Source: Planctomycetota bacterium
GTDB lineage: Bacteria; Planctomycetota; UBA8742; UBA2392
Length of the DNA: 32,334 bases
Reading direction: 5' to 3'
NCBI GenBank assembly: GCA_020425695.1
Contig: JAGQRE010000013.1
Coordinates: 13,421-45,754 of the forward strand
Shown: positions 14,923 through 22,755 of the stretch, piece after piece
Numbering within the stretch: position 1 is the first letter of the stretch
Layout of the letters: every line of letters starts with the position of its first letter
Program-made: the position numbers and the translations under genes
The notes under the pieces: model-generated
Database searches by the model: none
What the model saw: the letters and a program-made list of their open reading frames with translations, nothing else
Told to the model about the DNA's origin: nothing

Positions 14923-15924
14923 ATGGACATTGAGCAACAAGCCAGAGAATTCGCCGAAACCGTGGCAAAGCTAAAGGCCGAGATCGCCAAGGTCATCGTC
15001 GGCCATGCCGAAATCGTAGATAAAACCCTGATAGGCTTCGTTGTCGGCGGTCACATTCTGCTTGAAGGCGTCCCTGGGCTCGGCAAGACCATGTTGGTGC
15101 GCACGCTGGCCGACGCCGTTGACGTCAGTTTCAGCCGCATCCAGTTCACGCCGGACCTGATGCCGGCCGACATCACCGGCACGAACATCGTCGTAGAAGA
15201 AGAGGGGCGCCGCCGGTTTGAGTTCCAGAAGGGGCCGATTTTCGGCAACATCATTCTGGCCGACGAAATCAACCGTGCCACGCCGAAGACCCAGTCAGCG
15301 CTGCTGGAAGCCATGCAGGAAAGTAGCGTGACCTTTGCCGGGCAGACGTTCCGGTTTGAGCCGCCGTTCTTCGTGCTGGCGACCCAGAACCCCATCGAAA
15401 TGGAAGGCACCTACCCGCTGCCGGAAGCCCAGCTTGACCGCTTCATGTTCAAGCTCGACGTCAAAAGCCCCAGCGTTGCCGAGTTGGCAAAGATTTTTGA
15501 AGGAACCACCGGCAAAGACAAAGTACTGGCGGGCAAGGTCGTCGATGGCAAGCGCATTCTTGAGCTGCGTGCCCTGGCTGAGCAGGTGCCCATTGCCCAG
15601 CACCTGAACGAGTACGTCGCCCGTGTCGTGCTTGCGACCCACCCGGAAAGCCCCGAAGCCGCGCCGATCGTAAAGCAGTTCGTTCGTGTCGGTTCAAGCC
15701 CCCGTGGCGGGCAGGCGATCATCAAGGGTGCCAAGATGGTGGCGCTGGCGCGTGGGCGCTACAACGTGAGTGCCGACGATATCCGCGAATGTGCGTTCCC
15801 CGCGCTGAGGCACCGTCTGATCCTGAACTTCGAGGGCGAGGCCGAAGGCATCAAACCCGACGAAGTGATCTCGAAGGTGCTGGAACACGTACCCGACATC
15901 CCGGAACGCGTTCGGAAGCTGTAA
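14923..15924 (+). CDS. moxR: MoxR-family AAA+ ATPase
   Basis: 333-residue cytoplasmic AAA+ chaperone of the MoxR class, which helps mature metal- or cofactor-binding and envelope-stress proteins (family knowledge). It has Walker A EGVPGLGKTM (about 49-58), Walker B IILADEINRATPKTQ (about 109-123), the sensor-like FFVLATQNPIEMEGTYPLPEAQLDRF and a C-terminal lid domain ending with HVPDIPERV. CCGGAGA before the ATG supports the start. The usual partners (DUF58 and von Willebrand factor A proteins) do not follow. Instead a lipoprotein gene converges on it with only 3 nt between the two stop codons. Confidence 0.92.
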   Translation: MDIEQQAREFAETVAKLKAEIAKVIVGHAEIVDKTLIGFVVGGHILLEGVPGLGKTMLVRTLADAVDVSFSRIQFTPDLMPADITGTNIVVEEEGRRRFEFQKGPIFGNIILADEINRATPKTQSALLEAMQESSVTFAGQTFRFEPPFFVLATQNPIEMEGTYPLPEAQLDRFMFKLDVKSPSVAELAKIFEGTTGKDKVLAGKVVDGKRILELRALAEQVPIAQHLNEYVARVVLATHPESPEAAPIVKQFVRVGSSPRGGQAIIKGAKMVALARGRYNVSADDIRECAFPALRHRLILNFEGEAEGIKPDEVISKVLEHVPDIPERVRKL

Positions 15925-15927
15925 GGG

Positions 15928-16446
15928 CTAGCCGGCCGAGGCCTTCTTCATCAGTGCGTCGTACTTCGGCTTGAGATCAGTGGGCAGAGGAGTCGTACCC
16001 AACCGGTTGGCAAGCAGATTCACCGCGTCGTCGTAGCGTCCGAGCATGTAGTATTCGTTCGCCATGTCGTAGCGCAGGTACGGCAGCATCTCGTCGTCGG
16101 CGGGCAGGTGCATGAACGCGCGCTCAAACCAGTCGAAGGCGAACTCGTGCTCGCCGTTTTTTGACAACGCTTCGCCGAAACGTTTCGCACTGACGGCTGA
16201 CTTCGGGCGCGTGCCCCACAGGCTGGCCATGAAGCGCAGGTCGCGGTCGTCGCCGGATGCCGCCTCAGAGGCAGCGGCCACACCCACAGATTCAGACTCT
16301 GCACCCATGCGGTCAAACAGGCGCGTGAGCTCGCCCTGGCGCTTTGCGTCAGGCGGCACCATGTTGTCAGCGGGTTCTTCAACGCTGGCGCAACTCGCCA
16401 ATAGCAAAAGTGCGAGCAGGCTGAACAGTTGCAGGGTCTTGGTCAT
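15928..16446 (-). CDS. Small lipoprotein with TPR-like C-terminus
   Basis: 172-residue predicted lipoprotein. The start at 16446 gives a signal peptide MTKTLQLFSLLALLLLASC with a lipobox (LASC) and Ala as the next residue. A spacer of about 60 residues is followed by helical pairs, for example FGEALSKNGEHEFAFDWFERAF and YDMANEYYMLGRYDDAVNLL, that look like one or two tetratricopeptide repeats. No specific function is recognised. It lies 69 nt downstream of the unknown 319-residue protein on the same strand. Confidence 0.75.
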   Translation of the reverse strand: MTKTLQLFSLLALLLLASCASVEEPADNMVPPDAKRQGELTRLFDRMGAESESVGVAAASEAASGDDRDLRFMASLWGTRPKSAVSAKRFGEALSKNGEHEFAFDWFERAFMHLPADDEMLPYLRYDMANEYYMLGRYDDAVNLLANRLGTTPLPTDLKPKYDALMKKASAG

Positions 16447-16515
16447 GCGGTGTTCCAATCGTGGTCCGGACACTCGTTGTACGACTTTGCCGCGTAAGGG
16501 TTTGTGAAAAGCAGT

Positions 16516-17475
16516 CTATTCGTCATCGGCTTTTTCTGGCGGCGTTTCGACCTTTTGCTTGGCAATGGGCTCGGGGCTTCCGCGCAAGCGCCAGAAATAC
16601 ACCCAGCGGCAATAACTGTCGAACTGTGGCGTGTCTTCAAACAGGTAATCGCCCGAATCAGCACCGTGGGCGAGCGCAAGTGTCGAGCCCGGCTGGGTCG
16701 CTTGGGTTGCCAGCGGCGAAATCTCTTTGACGGCCATATGCAGGTTTCGGGCCGCGCTGGCCGTATGTTCAAGCCCGGTCATGCGCCCCTTGGCGGTCAC
16801 GCGCAGGCGCTCAAATGGCTTGGTGAAAATCAGGTCGAGCACCGTGCCGACTTTGCCAAAACCGTCAACGCTTGTCTCAAGAATCGGGGCTTTGCCACTC
16901 AGTGCGGCCTCAAGAGCTTCGCCGACTTCCTTGCCGCCGCGCGCGATTTCGTCAGCCAGCGGGAACACACGGCTGCGGGCTTTCTCAAGCTGCTTGGCGG
17001 CCATGGACTGGCGGTCACTCGCATCGCTGAAGCCGCCTTCGTCGATGCGATCAAACAGACCGGCGGCCTGAGCGGCCGGGTCCATAAGGATGCCGCCGGC
17101 CAGCATGGCCAGGTCTTCCCATTTCCAGAGCTTGGGCAGTCCGGCGCCATTGATTGACGGCGTCGCGAAGCCTTCCCGCAGGATCTGAGACAGCGAAACA
17201 TGTACTGGTTTCGGCAGCAGCGGCATCTCGTCGTCGGGAACGGAAAGTGCCGCCACGTCAAAGTCGCCAAGCGCACGAACAGCGGCGTCGGCCTGCTCGG
17301 CGGTAGCGCCTTCAAACAGGATGCCACGCTGAAGGCGGCAGGCGCGCACAGTGTCCGAGCGAGTAAGTTTCAAAACACGAGCAAGCTCCGGCGCGACCAG
17401 CGCCGGATCAAGCCACGAAGACTTCTCAAGCAGAACACAAAAGCGCCCCGCCTCACGACTTAAGCGAACAGCCAT
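16516..17475 (-). CDS. Conserved-looking protein of unknown function
   Basis: 319-residue soluble protein with no signal peptide or membrane segment. The N-terminal about 75 residues (RACRLQRGILFEGATAEQADAAVRALGDFDVAAL) look like a small alpha/beta domain. The centre has WKWEDLAMLAGGILMD and a charged helical stretch. The C-terminus contains DSYCRWVYFWRLRGSPEPI and ends in a charged tail. I recognise no family. Coding bias resembles neighbouring genes, and the ATG at 17475 is the only good start. It may be co-transcribed with the lipoprotein gene downstream. Confidence 0.65.
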   Translation of the reverse strand: MAVRLSREAGRFCVLLEKSSWLDPALVAPELARVLKLTRSDTVRACRLQRGILFEGATAEQADAAVRALGDFDVAALSVPDDEMPLLPKPVHVSLSQILREGFATPSINGAGLPKLWKWEDLAMLAGGILMDPAAQAAGLFDRIDEGGFSDASDRQSMAAKQLEKARSRVFPLADEIARGGKEVGEALEAALSGKAPILETSVDGFGKVGTVLDLIFTKPFERLRVTAKGRMTGLEHTASAARNLHMAVKEISPLATQATQPGSTLALAHGADSGDYLFEDTPQFDSYCRWVYFWRLRGSPEPIAKQKVETPPEKADDE

Positions 17476-17572
17476 GTGCTCATTAGAAAGTGGTCAGGGG
17501 CTAGAGGCCAGAGGGTAGGAAGGAAGGCGGTGTGTGGCCTCTTGGCAGACATTGATGTGGTAGACTGTTGCG

Positions 17573-18031
17573 ATGCGCATCTTTTCGATCTGTCTCACTG
17601 TGCTTGCCGTGGTGTGTGCGGTGGTAGCCGCATTCGGTTTCACGGTGCTAGCCATGGCCAAAGACGGAGCAGCGTACGACGGCGGCGAGTTTCAGGACTC
17701 ATTCATTTCCGCCAGTGAACTGCACTCTGAGCGAAAGGCGGTGGCCCGCCTGAGGCAGGCTTGTGACGAATCGGAAGGGCGTCTTACTTACTCGTGTTTC
17801 TGCGAGAACGCGGCGGGTAGTCAATTGCAATTCGATGAAGCCGTTGCAGCCGCAGAGAACGGAAAGAGGGTTTATGTTGCCGTGCGACTGCTTGACGGGA
17901 ATTCGTTTGGGCCGGAAGAAATCAACGTTGCAACTGTCTGGCATCAGGTCGTTTTGGTCGACAACCTGAAACTATTGCTGGAGGACGCCAGAACGTTTCA
18001 GGATGTCGGAGACCGCCGTCCGGAACGCTAA
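17573..18031 (+). CDS. Small exported or membrane-anchored unknown protein
   Basis: 152-residue protein starting with a hydrophobic signal or anchor ([20 protein letters not shown], residues 2-21). A hydrophilic domain follows with Cys64, Cys75 and Cys77 around [14 protein letters not shown] recognise no family. The upstream 97 nt contain an 8-bp inverted repeat (AGAGGCCA at 17503-17510 with TGGCCTCT at 17535-17542) but no clear promoter. It converges on the thiolase gene with 10 nt between stops. Confidence 0.6.
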   Translation: MRIFSICLTVLAVVCAVVAAFGFTVLAMAKDGAAYDGGEFQDSFISASELHSERKAVARLRQACDESEGRLTYSCFCENAAGSQLQFDEAVAAAENGKRVYVAVRLLDGNSFGPEEINVATVWHQVVLVDNLKLLLEDARTFQDVGDRRPER

Positions 18032-18041
18032 GGAAACTGCC

Positions 18042-19226
18042 CTACTTCCGCACGATGCTCAAAGCCGCACCCAGGCCGCCGCTTACGCATAGGGTTGCGA
18101 GCCCTCGGTTGACGCCTCTTTGTTTCACGGCGTGGGCTAGTGTGGTTACGATTCTGGCGCCGGTGTTGCCGATTGGGTGGCCTAGTGCGATGGCTCCGCC
18201 GTTTACGTTCAGGCGGTCGCTTGGGATCTTCAGCTCGCGGTCGCAGGCGATTGCCTGGGCGGCGAAGGCTTCGTTCAGCTCAACCAGATCGTAGTCTTCG
18301 ATCTTCAGCCCGAGTGCCTTGTTCAGCTTCTGCGTGGCCGGCACGGGGCCTATGCCCATGACCTTCGGGTCAACGCCCGCGAACGCGAAGCCTTCAAGAC
18401 GCGCGAGTACTTCTAGGCCCAACTCTTTGGCCTTGTCGGCGGTCATCAGCAGCAGGGCGCTGGCGCCGTCGGTGATGCCGCTGGCATTGCCGGCCGTGAC
18501 GCTGCCGCCGTCCATGAACACTGGCTGCAACTTCGCGAGCGCCTTTGTGTTCTGGCCCTCGCGCACGGGTTCGTCGTTTTCAATCGTGACGTCACCCTTG
18601 CGGTGCTTGATCGTGATTGGGCTGATTTCGGCCTTGAACGCACCGAGCTTGATCGCGGATTCGGCCTTGTTGTGGCTTAGCGCCGCGAACTCATCCTGCT
18701 CATCGCGCGTCAGGTTGTACTGCTCGCGCAGGGTTTCGGCCGTGCGCCCCATTAGCTGGTCTGCAAGCGGGCAGTGGAAGCCGTCGCGGTACATCAGATC
18801 AACGATCTGCCCATGCCCGAGGCGGTAGCCGTCGCGCATGCGATCAAGCATGTGCGGAACGTTCGACATGCTTTCCATGCCGCCCGCCATGACGACTTCG
18901 GCCTGCCCAAGCTGGATCTGCTGCGCGCCGAGCACGATGGCCTTCAACCCGCTGGCGCAAGCCTGATTTACGGTAGTGGCTATTGCGGTCTCGGGGATGC
19001 CGGCGTTGATCGTTACCTGCCGGGCCGGGTTGGGACCGCAGCCGGCTTGGCGGGCATGGCCCATGTAGACTTCGTCGATCAGGGCCGGGTCGATACCGGA
19101 TTCTTCCAGTACGGCTTTGACGGCGTGCACACCCATTTCGACGGCGCTGAGGCTCGCAAACCCGCCGCTGAACTTGCCGATCGGCGTGCGCTTGGCGTTG
19201 GTGATAACGATGTTGTTGAATTCCAT
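18042..19226 (-). CDS. atoB: Acetyl-CoA acetyltransferase (thiolase)
   Basis: 394-residue biosynthetic or degradative thiolase that joins two acetyl-CoA molecules or cleaves acetoacetyl-CoA. The nucleophile Cys90 lies in NQACASG, the catalytic His in [18 protein letters not shown] and the second Cys in [11 protein letters not shown] near the C-terminus. In that last motif, CxGGG reads CVSGG, a mild departure. I chose the ATG at 19226, with GGAG 6 nt upstream; the longer frame from 19286 runs into the tRNA promoter region. It stands alone, with no beta-oxidation or PHB partners nearby, so its pathway is open. Confidence 0.92.
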   Translation of the reverse strand: MEFNNIVITNAKRTPIGKFSGGFASLSAVEMGVHAVKAVLEESGIDPALIDEVYMGHARQAGCGPNPARQVTINAGIPETAIATTVNQACASGLKAIVLGAQQIQLGQAEVVMAGGMESMSNVPHMLDRMRDGYRLGHGQIVDLMYRDGFHCPLADQLMGRTAETLREQYNLTRDEQDEFAALSHNKAESAIKLGAFKAEISPITIKHRKGDVTIENDEPVREGQNTKALAKLQPVFMDGGSVTAGNASGITDGASALLLMTADKAKELGLEVLARLEGFAFAGVDPKVMGIGPVPATQKLNKALGLKIEDYDLVELNEAFAAQAIACDRELKIPSDRLNVNGGAIALGHPIGNTGARIVTTLAHAVKQRGVNRGLATLCVSGGLGAALSIVRK

Positions 19227-19305
19227 GGCGGGCTCCTTGGTTCCGTATTTAACAAACGGAGGCGTGGGGGACAGTCCCGGCTGCAACCGGCGAGCGTTCC
19301 TCTGC

Positions 19306-19333
19306 TTGACGGGGATGGACCCCTTGGTACGCT
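19306..19333 (+). promoter_or_regulatory. Promoter of tRNA-Phe
   Basis: TTGACG (19306-19311) and TACGCT (19328-19333) with a 16-nt spacer. The -10 ends 16 nt before the mature tRNA 5' end. Confidence 0.55.
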
Positions 19334-19349
19334 CGCGCCCCGCTGCAAC

Positions 19350-19425
19350 GGTCAGGTAGCTCAGTTGGTAGAGCAGCGCATTGAAAATGCGCGGGTCGCC
19401 GGTTCAAGTCCGGCCCTGACCACCA
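19350..19425 (+). tRNA. tRNA-Phe (GAA)
   Basis: 76-nt tRNA with an encoded CCA end. The acceptor stem is GGTCAGG / CCTGACC, the D stem GCTC / GAGC and the anticodon stem GCGCA / TGCGC around TTGAAAA, giving anticodon GAA. The T arm is GCCGG-TTCAAGT-CCGGC. It lies between a promoter and a strong terminator, so it is a single-gene transcript. Confidence 0.97.
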
Positions 19426-19464
19426 CAAAAGGCGGCTTCCTTTGGAAGCCGCCTTTTGTTTTTT
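19426..19464 (+). terminator. Intrinsic terminator of tRNA-Phe
   Basis: Perfect stem GGCGGCTTCC / GGAAGCCGCC (19431-19440 with 19444-19453), extended by AAAA/TTTT on the outside, 3-nt loop, then a run of T with one break. It starts directly after the CCA end. Confidence 0.92.
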
Positions 19465-19587
19465 CTTAGCTACTAGAGCGTGCAGTTTGTGGTTTGTGCT
19501 AAGTCGGCGTGACTGACGCTCGGCATTCAGGAGTGGAGAGTTTCATTCAAACTTCGGCAGAGCCAAGACCTTTTGGGTAGCAACCGC

Positions 19588-20697
19588 CTACTGCTCACTC
19601 TTCTCGATTTCCTTTACGAGTGCCATCACGCCGTCCCAACGACTGTCCTCGCGAATAGCGTCAAAGTCATGGTCGTGACGGAGCAAGTTGAAGCCTCTAA
19701 AGCCACAGTTGATAGCCTTTGTCAGTAGTTGAAAGCTAGTAGTAACGTCATCAAGGGCTTTCCACTCTTCGCTGTCCCCATCGCCGTAGGTTGTAGACCG
19801 CACGCAGAAGATCCGCGCTAGACGAAATGGCGACCAGCCCCGCCATTGCTTTGATGTCAGCGTGAGTGATGTGAAATCCAATGCTTTGGCGAGATCCGCC
19901 CTGGCACCTTCCTTGTCTCCGCTTCTAGCTCGACAATCTGCTCGCCCTATCAGTGCATCGACGTTGTCTTCGCAGATTTTCAATTCTTCATCGTACGACT
20001 CGATTGCCTTAGCGTGGTCGCCTTTGTCACGCTGGTAGGTTGCGACGAAGAAGTTTGCGTCTGCGCAACTGCCGAAGTCGAGTAACATTTTCTGCCCGAG
20101 TTGCCTGGCCTTCTTGTAATCGCCAAGGTGGTAGTACGCGGAACTTTCCAACACCCGTGCCTGGAACGACTTGGGCTGGACCTTCACGACTTTCTCGAAA
20201 AACTTTAGTGCGTCGGTGTCGCGCCCCTGCCAGCGACGACACTCTCCCTGCTGGATCATGCTTAGCGTGTCCTTCGGATTGAGTTCAACAGCCTTGGCGA
20301 AATTCTCGAAGGCCAAGTCAAAGTCGCCATGGTTCAAGTAGAAGTAGCCGCGCATTTGGTGCCAGAGATGGAACTTTGGCTGCAGCTCTATGGCACGATC
20401 TTCGTCGGCAATGGCGTTTAGATAGTCCCCCATCATCGCGTAGACACGGGCGCGCTGATTCAGGGCATTGGAGTCGTCGGGAAACTTCTTAACCAATTTG
20501 TTGGCGAGTTCGAGCGCTGCGAAGTAGTTACCCTTCATCATCTCGCTGTAGCACGGTTCGAGATCCTCACGTGTAATACCGGTAAGAGTGTCGCGCGGCT
20601 GCACGGGTACGGGTACCGGCGTATCCGCGATGCCATTGGCACTTGAGACGATGAGCGCAGCGGCAACCAGCAATAGGCAGGTTGTGGATTTCAACAT
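19588..20697 (-). CDS. Secreted TPR-repeat protein
   Basis: 369-residue protein with an N-terminal signal peptide (MLKSTTCLLLVAAALIVSS, likely cut near NGIA). A Pro/Val-rich linker and at least six tetratricopeptide repeats follow, for example GNYFAALELANKLVKKFPDD, GDYLNAIADEDRAIELQP, GDFDLAFENFAKAVELNP, GRDTDALKFFEKVVKVQP, GDYKKARQLGQKML and GDHAKAIESYDEELKI. Such proteins scaffold protein complexes; the partner is unknown. The start at 20697 has GGAGG 6 nt upstream and begins the signal peptide, so the longer frame to 20754 is rejected. It is 90 nt downstream of the cyclophilin lipoprotein gene. Confidence 0.85.
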   Translation of the reverse strand: MLKSTTCLLLVAAALIVSSANGIADTPVPVPVQPRDTLTGITREDLEPCYSEMMKGNYFAALELANKLVKKFPDDSNALNQRARVYAMMGDYLNAIADEDRAIELQPKFHLWHQMRGYFYLNHGDFDLAFENFAKAVELNPKDTLSMIQQGECRRWQGRDTDALKFFEKVVKVQPKSFQARVLESSAYYHLGDYKKARQLGQKMLLDFGSCADANFFVATYQRDKGDHAKAIESYDEELKICEDNVDALIGRADCRARSGDKEGARADLAKALDFTSLTLTSKQWRGWSPFRLARIFCVRSTTYGDGDSEEWKALDDVTTSFQLLTKAINCGFRGFNLLRHDHDFDAIREDSRWDGVMALVKEIEKSEQ

Positions 20698-20787
20698 GAG
20701 TGGCCTCCTTTTGTCGCGTACTTGAGATATTACGTCGCGCCATCGTAGCTCCACTCAATGTTCGGTCTACCCGGAGTTAAGTGCTGG

Positions 20788-22137
20788 CTATTCCCGCTCG
20801 GGGAGTTTCTCGATGGTGTATCTGTGGCTGCGTTTGCTGAGGACTTTGGCGGTCTTGATTGCTCCGCCGAGGCGTAGCTTGTCCATCACGTCGAGTCCTG
20901 CTGACACTCGCCCGAACACGGCGTAGCTGTCGTTCAGGTGATGGGTCGTCGCTGCTGACAGGCAGAAAAAGAACTGTGAGCCTGCGCTGTCGGGGTCTTC
21001 ACTGCGGGCCATGCTGAGTGATCCACGGAAGTGATGGCGGTTGGCTTCCAGCTTGATTGCGTAGCCAGGCCCGCCTTCGCCGGTGCCGTCGGGATCGCCA
21101 CCCTGCACCACGAAGTGTGGCACGACACGGTGGAACTTCAGCCCGTCGTAGAAGCCACTCTCAACCAGTGTGATGAAGCTGGCGACTGTGTTCGGCGCGT
21201 CGTCTTCGAACAGTGTGATCTCGATGCGTCCCTGATCCGTGATCATCTCGACCTTCGGCAGGTCTTCGGGCTCGGCCTTTATGGCCGCCAGCTCTGCGGG
21301 CCAAGCTTCCGCGAGTCCCTCGAAAGTGTTCTCGTAAGCTTCCAGCCGCTCTCTCACTTTCTGCGGCTGTGTGTCCTCAAGGCGTTTCCGGACGCTGGCC
21401 AGCGCGCCTGCGTAGTCGCCGGCGCGGGCCAAGTGCAAGGCCGGCAGCAGGACGTACGTGCGGTACTCGCCCAGTTCTTGAACCTTCGCCGGCACAAGCT
21501 TGCTGAACAATTCTGCCGCGCGTTCGTATTCGCGCTGACCTTCGGATTCTCCAAGACCCATCAGCACAGACGACTTCAGAAGTCGCAGGCGAAAGACCTT
21601 TAGCGGGTCGGCTGCATTCAGCTTCAGCATGCGTTGGAAGCTGCGCTCGGCCATATCGCCATGCCCGCTGATGGCGAAGAGTTGATAGTTCGCCCTTACT
21701 TCGCCGGTGGTTCCGTCGCCGAAGAAGCGTTCAAACAACTCGTCGCGTTTCTTGGCGGTGTCTATGTTGTCGGTGTCGTAAATCGCCCTCAGGGCGTCGA
21801 CGTCTTCCTTCTCTGTGGCAAGCAGGGCGAAGAAGCGGGTTTCTTCCTGAATGATGGCTAGCGTCATTCGCTGTGTTAGGCGATTGAAGTCTTCAGATGT
21901 GGAGTCGTCCTCTGCTGAATTTTCCTTCTGGGCTTCATCGAAGTCCGCCAGGGCTTGATCGAGGATGGCGATGGCCTGTTCCGGCTCGAAGTTCCGGAGC
22001 GCTTCTTCGGCGTGGTCAATGCGCGCGGTGTCTTGATCAATCATGACTACCGTATCTTTCAACGGCTTCATCAAGAGCATGGAACCGCATGAGGACAAGA
22101 GCAGGCAGACACAGATTGAGGACAGGATCGTACGCAT
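20788..22137 (-). CDS. Lipoprotein with C-terminal cyclophilin-type prolyl isomerase
   Basis: 449-residue predicted lipoprotein. The signal peptide MRTILSSICVCLLLSSC ends in a lipobox with Cys17. Residues about 25-285 are helical and TPR-like (EEALRNFEPEQAIAILDQAL and later repeats). Residues about 292-445 form a cyclophilin domain: FHRVVPHFVVQGGDPDGTG, SAGSQFFFCLSAA and YAVFGRV, with the catalytic Arg in FHRV kept. It likely assists folding in the periplasm or at the outer membrane. The start has GGAGAAAA upstream. It is divergent from the MerR-type gene, whose operator lies 55 nt upstream of its ATG. Confidence 0.88.
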   Translation of the reverse strand: MRTILSSICVCLLLSSCGSMLLMKPLKDTVVMIDQDTARIDHAEEALRNFEPEQAIAILDQALADFDEAQKENSAEDDSTSEDFNRLTQRMTLAIIQEETRFFALLATEKEDVDALRAIYDTDNIDTAKKRDELFERFFGDGTTGEVRANYQLFAISGHGDMAERSFQRMLKLNAADPLKVFRLRLLKSSVLMGLGESEGQREYERAAELFSKLVPAKVQELGEYRTYVLLPALHLARAGDYAGALASVRKRLEDTQPQKVRERLEAYENTFEGLAEAWPAELAAIKAEPEDLPKVEMITDQGRIEITLFEDDAPNTVASFITLVESGFYDGLKFHRVVPHFVVQGGDPDGTGEGGPGYAIKLEANRHHFRGSLSMARSEDPDSAGSQFFFCLSAATTHHLNDSYAVFGRVSAGLDVMDKLRLGGAIKTAKVLSKRSHRYTIEKLPERE

Positions 22138-22192
22138 ACTGATTTTCTCCGGGCTGAGTCTGCCATGAATTGCATGAACCTTCGCCCCAACT

Positions 22193-22214
22193 TATCCGTA
22201 TAAAGGTACGGGTA
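22193..22214 (+). promoter_or_regulatory. MerR-type operator upstream of the regulator gene
   Basis: Dyad TATCCGTA-N6-TACGGGTA (7 of 8 positions symmetrical), ending 13 nt before the MerR-family start codon and overlapping a TATAAA. The half-site GGTACGG recurs at 22671-22677 (reverse) and 22716-22722, in front of the metal operon. Confidence 0.6.
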
Positions 22215-22227
22215 TGGAGGAGACGTC

Positions 22228-22650
22228 ATGACAATGACTGTAGGCGAGTTGGCAAGACAGACCGGCGTAAACCTTGAGACGGTACGTTTTTATGAGAAGC
22301 AGAAGCTGCTTCCAAAGCCTGAGCGCACGCCGGGCGGCCACCGTCTGTATACGCACGATGACGTTGAGCGGCTGAGTTTCATCCAGCGTGCCAAGTGGGT
22401 TGGTTTCACACTGAAAGAAATCCGTACGTTGATGCGCGTGCGTGAAGCCAACCCCACGGACAGCTGCGAAGACGCCATGGATCTGGCACGGCACAAGGTT
22501 GCTGAGATCGACGAGAAGCTACGCGAACTCCATAGCATGCGTGACGCTCTGCAGACTTTTCTCGATACCTGCCCAGAGATCGACGCAGGGCACTGCCACG
22601 TAATTCAGGGGCTGCAAGCCGTGACGCCATCCAGCTGCTGCGACGACTAA
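22228..22650 (+). CDS. MerR-family metal-responsive regulator
   Basis: 140-residue transcription factor. It has an N-terminal MerR winged helix (VGELARQTGVNLETVRFYEKQKLL then GGHRLY, residues 5-41), a dimerisation coiled coil (about 82-112) and a metal-binding C-terminus. Cys80 and Cys115 are spaced by 35 residues, as in MerR (Cys82, Cys117), and Cys123 sits near the third MerR ligand position. A C-terminal CysCys (137-138) resembles ZntR/PbrR-type proteins. It could therefore sense Hg, Pb, Zn or Cd; the exact metal cannot be read. GGAGGAGA supports the start. It has a dyad at its own promoter and a matching dyad within the 19-bp-spacer promoter downstream, so it probably controls the barrel/HMA operon. 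Confidence 0.9.
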   Translation: MTMTVGELARQTGVNLETVRFYEKQKLLPKPERTPGGHRLYTHDDVERLSFIQRAKWVGFTLKEIRTLMRVREANPTDSCEDAMDLARHKVAEIDEKLRELHSMRDALQTFLDTCPEIDAGHCHVIQGLQAVTPSSCCDD

Positions 22651-22664
22651 CGCGCGACTTGCAC

Positions 22665-22695
22665 TTGAACCCGTACCCTGATACCGGTGTAGTTT
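22665..22695 (+). promoter_or_regulatory. MerR-type promoter (19-bp spacer) of the metal operon
   Basis: -35 TTGAAC (22665-22670) and -10-like TAGTTT (22690-22695) are separated by 19 bp, the overlong spacing typical of MerR-activated promoters. Between them lies an imperfect dyad ACCCGTA-N6-TACCGGT (22669-22688) with the same 6-nt centre as the operator before the regulator gene. Confidence 0.6.
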
Positions 22696-22755
22696 CCATG
22701 CCCCCCGTTGGTGCGGGTACGGAATACACTGATGCGCATTCTGCTTCGCTGACTC

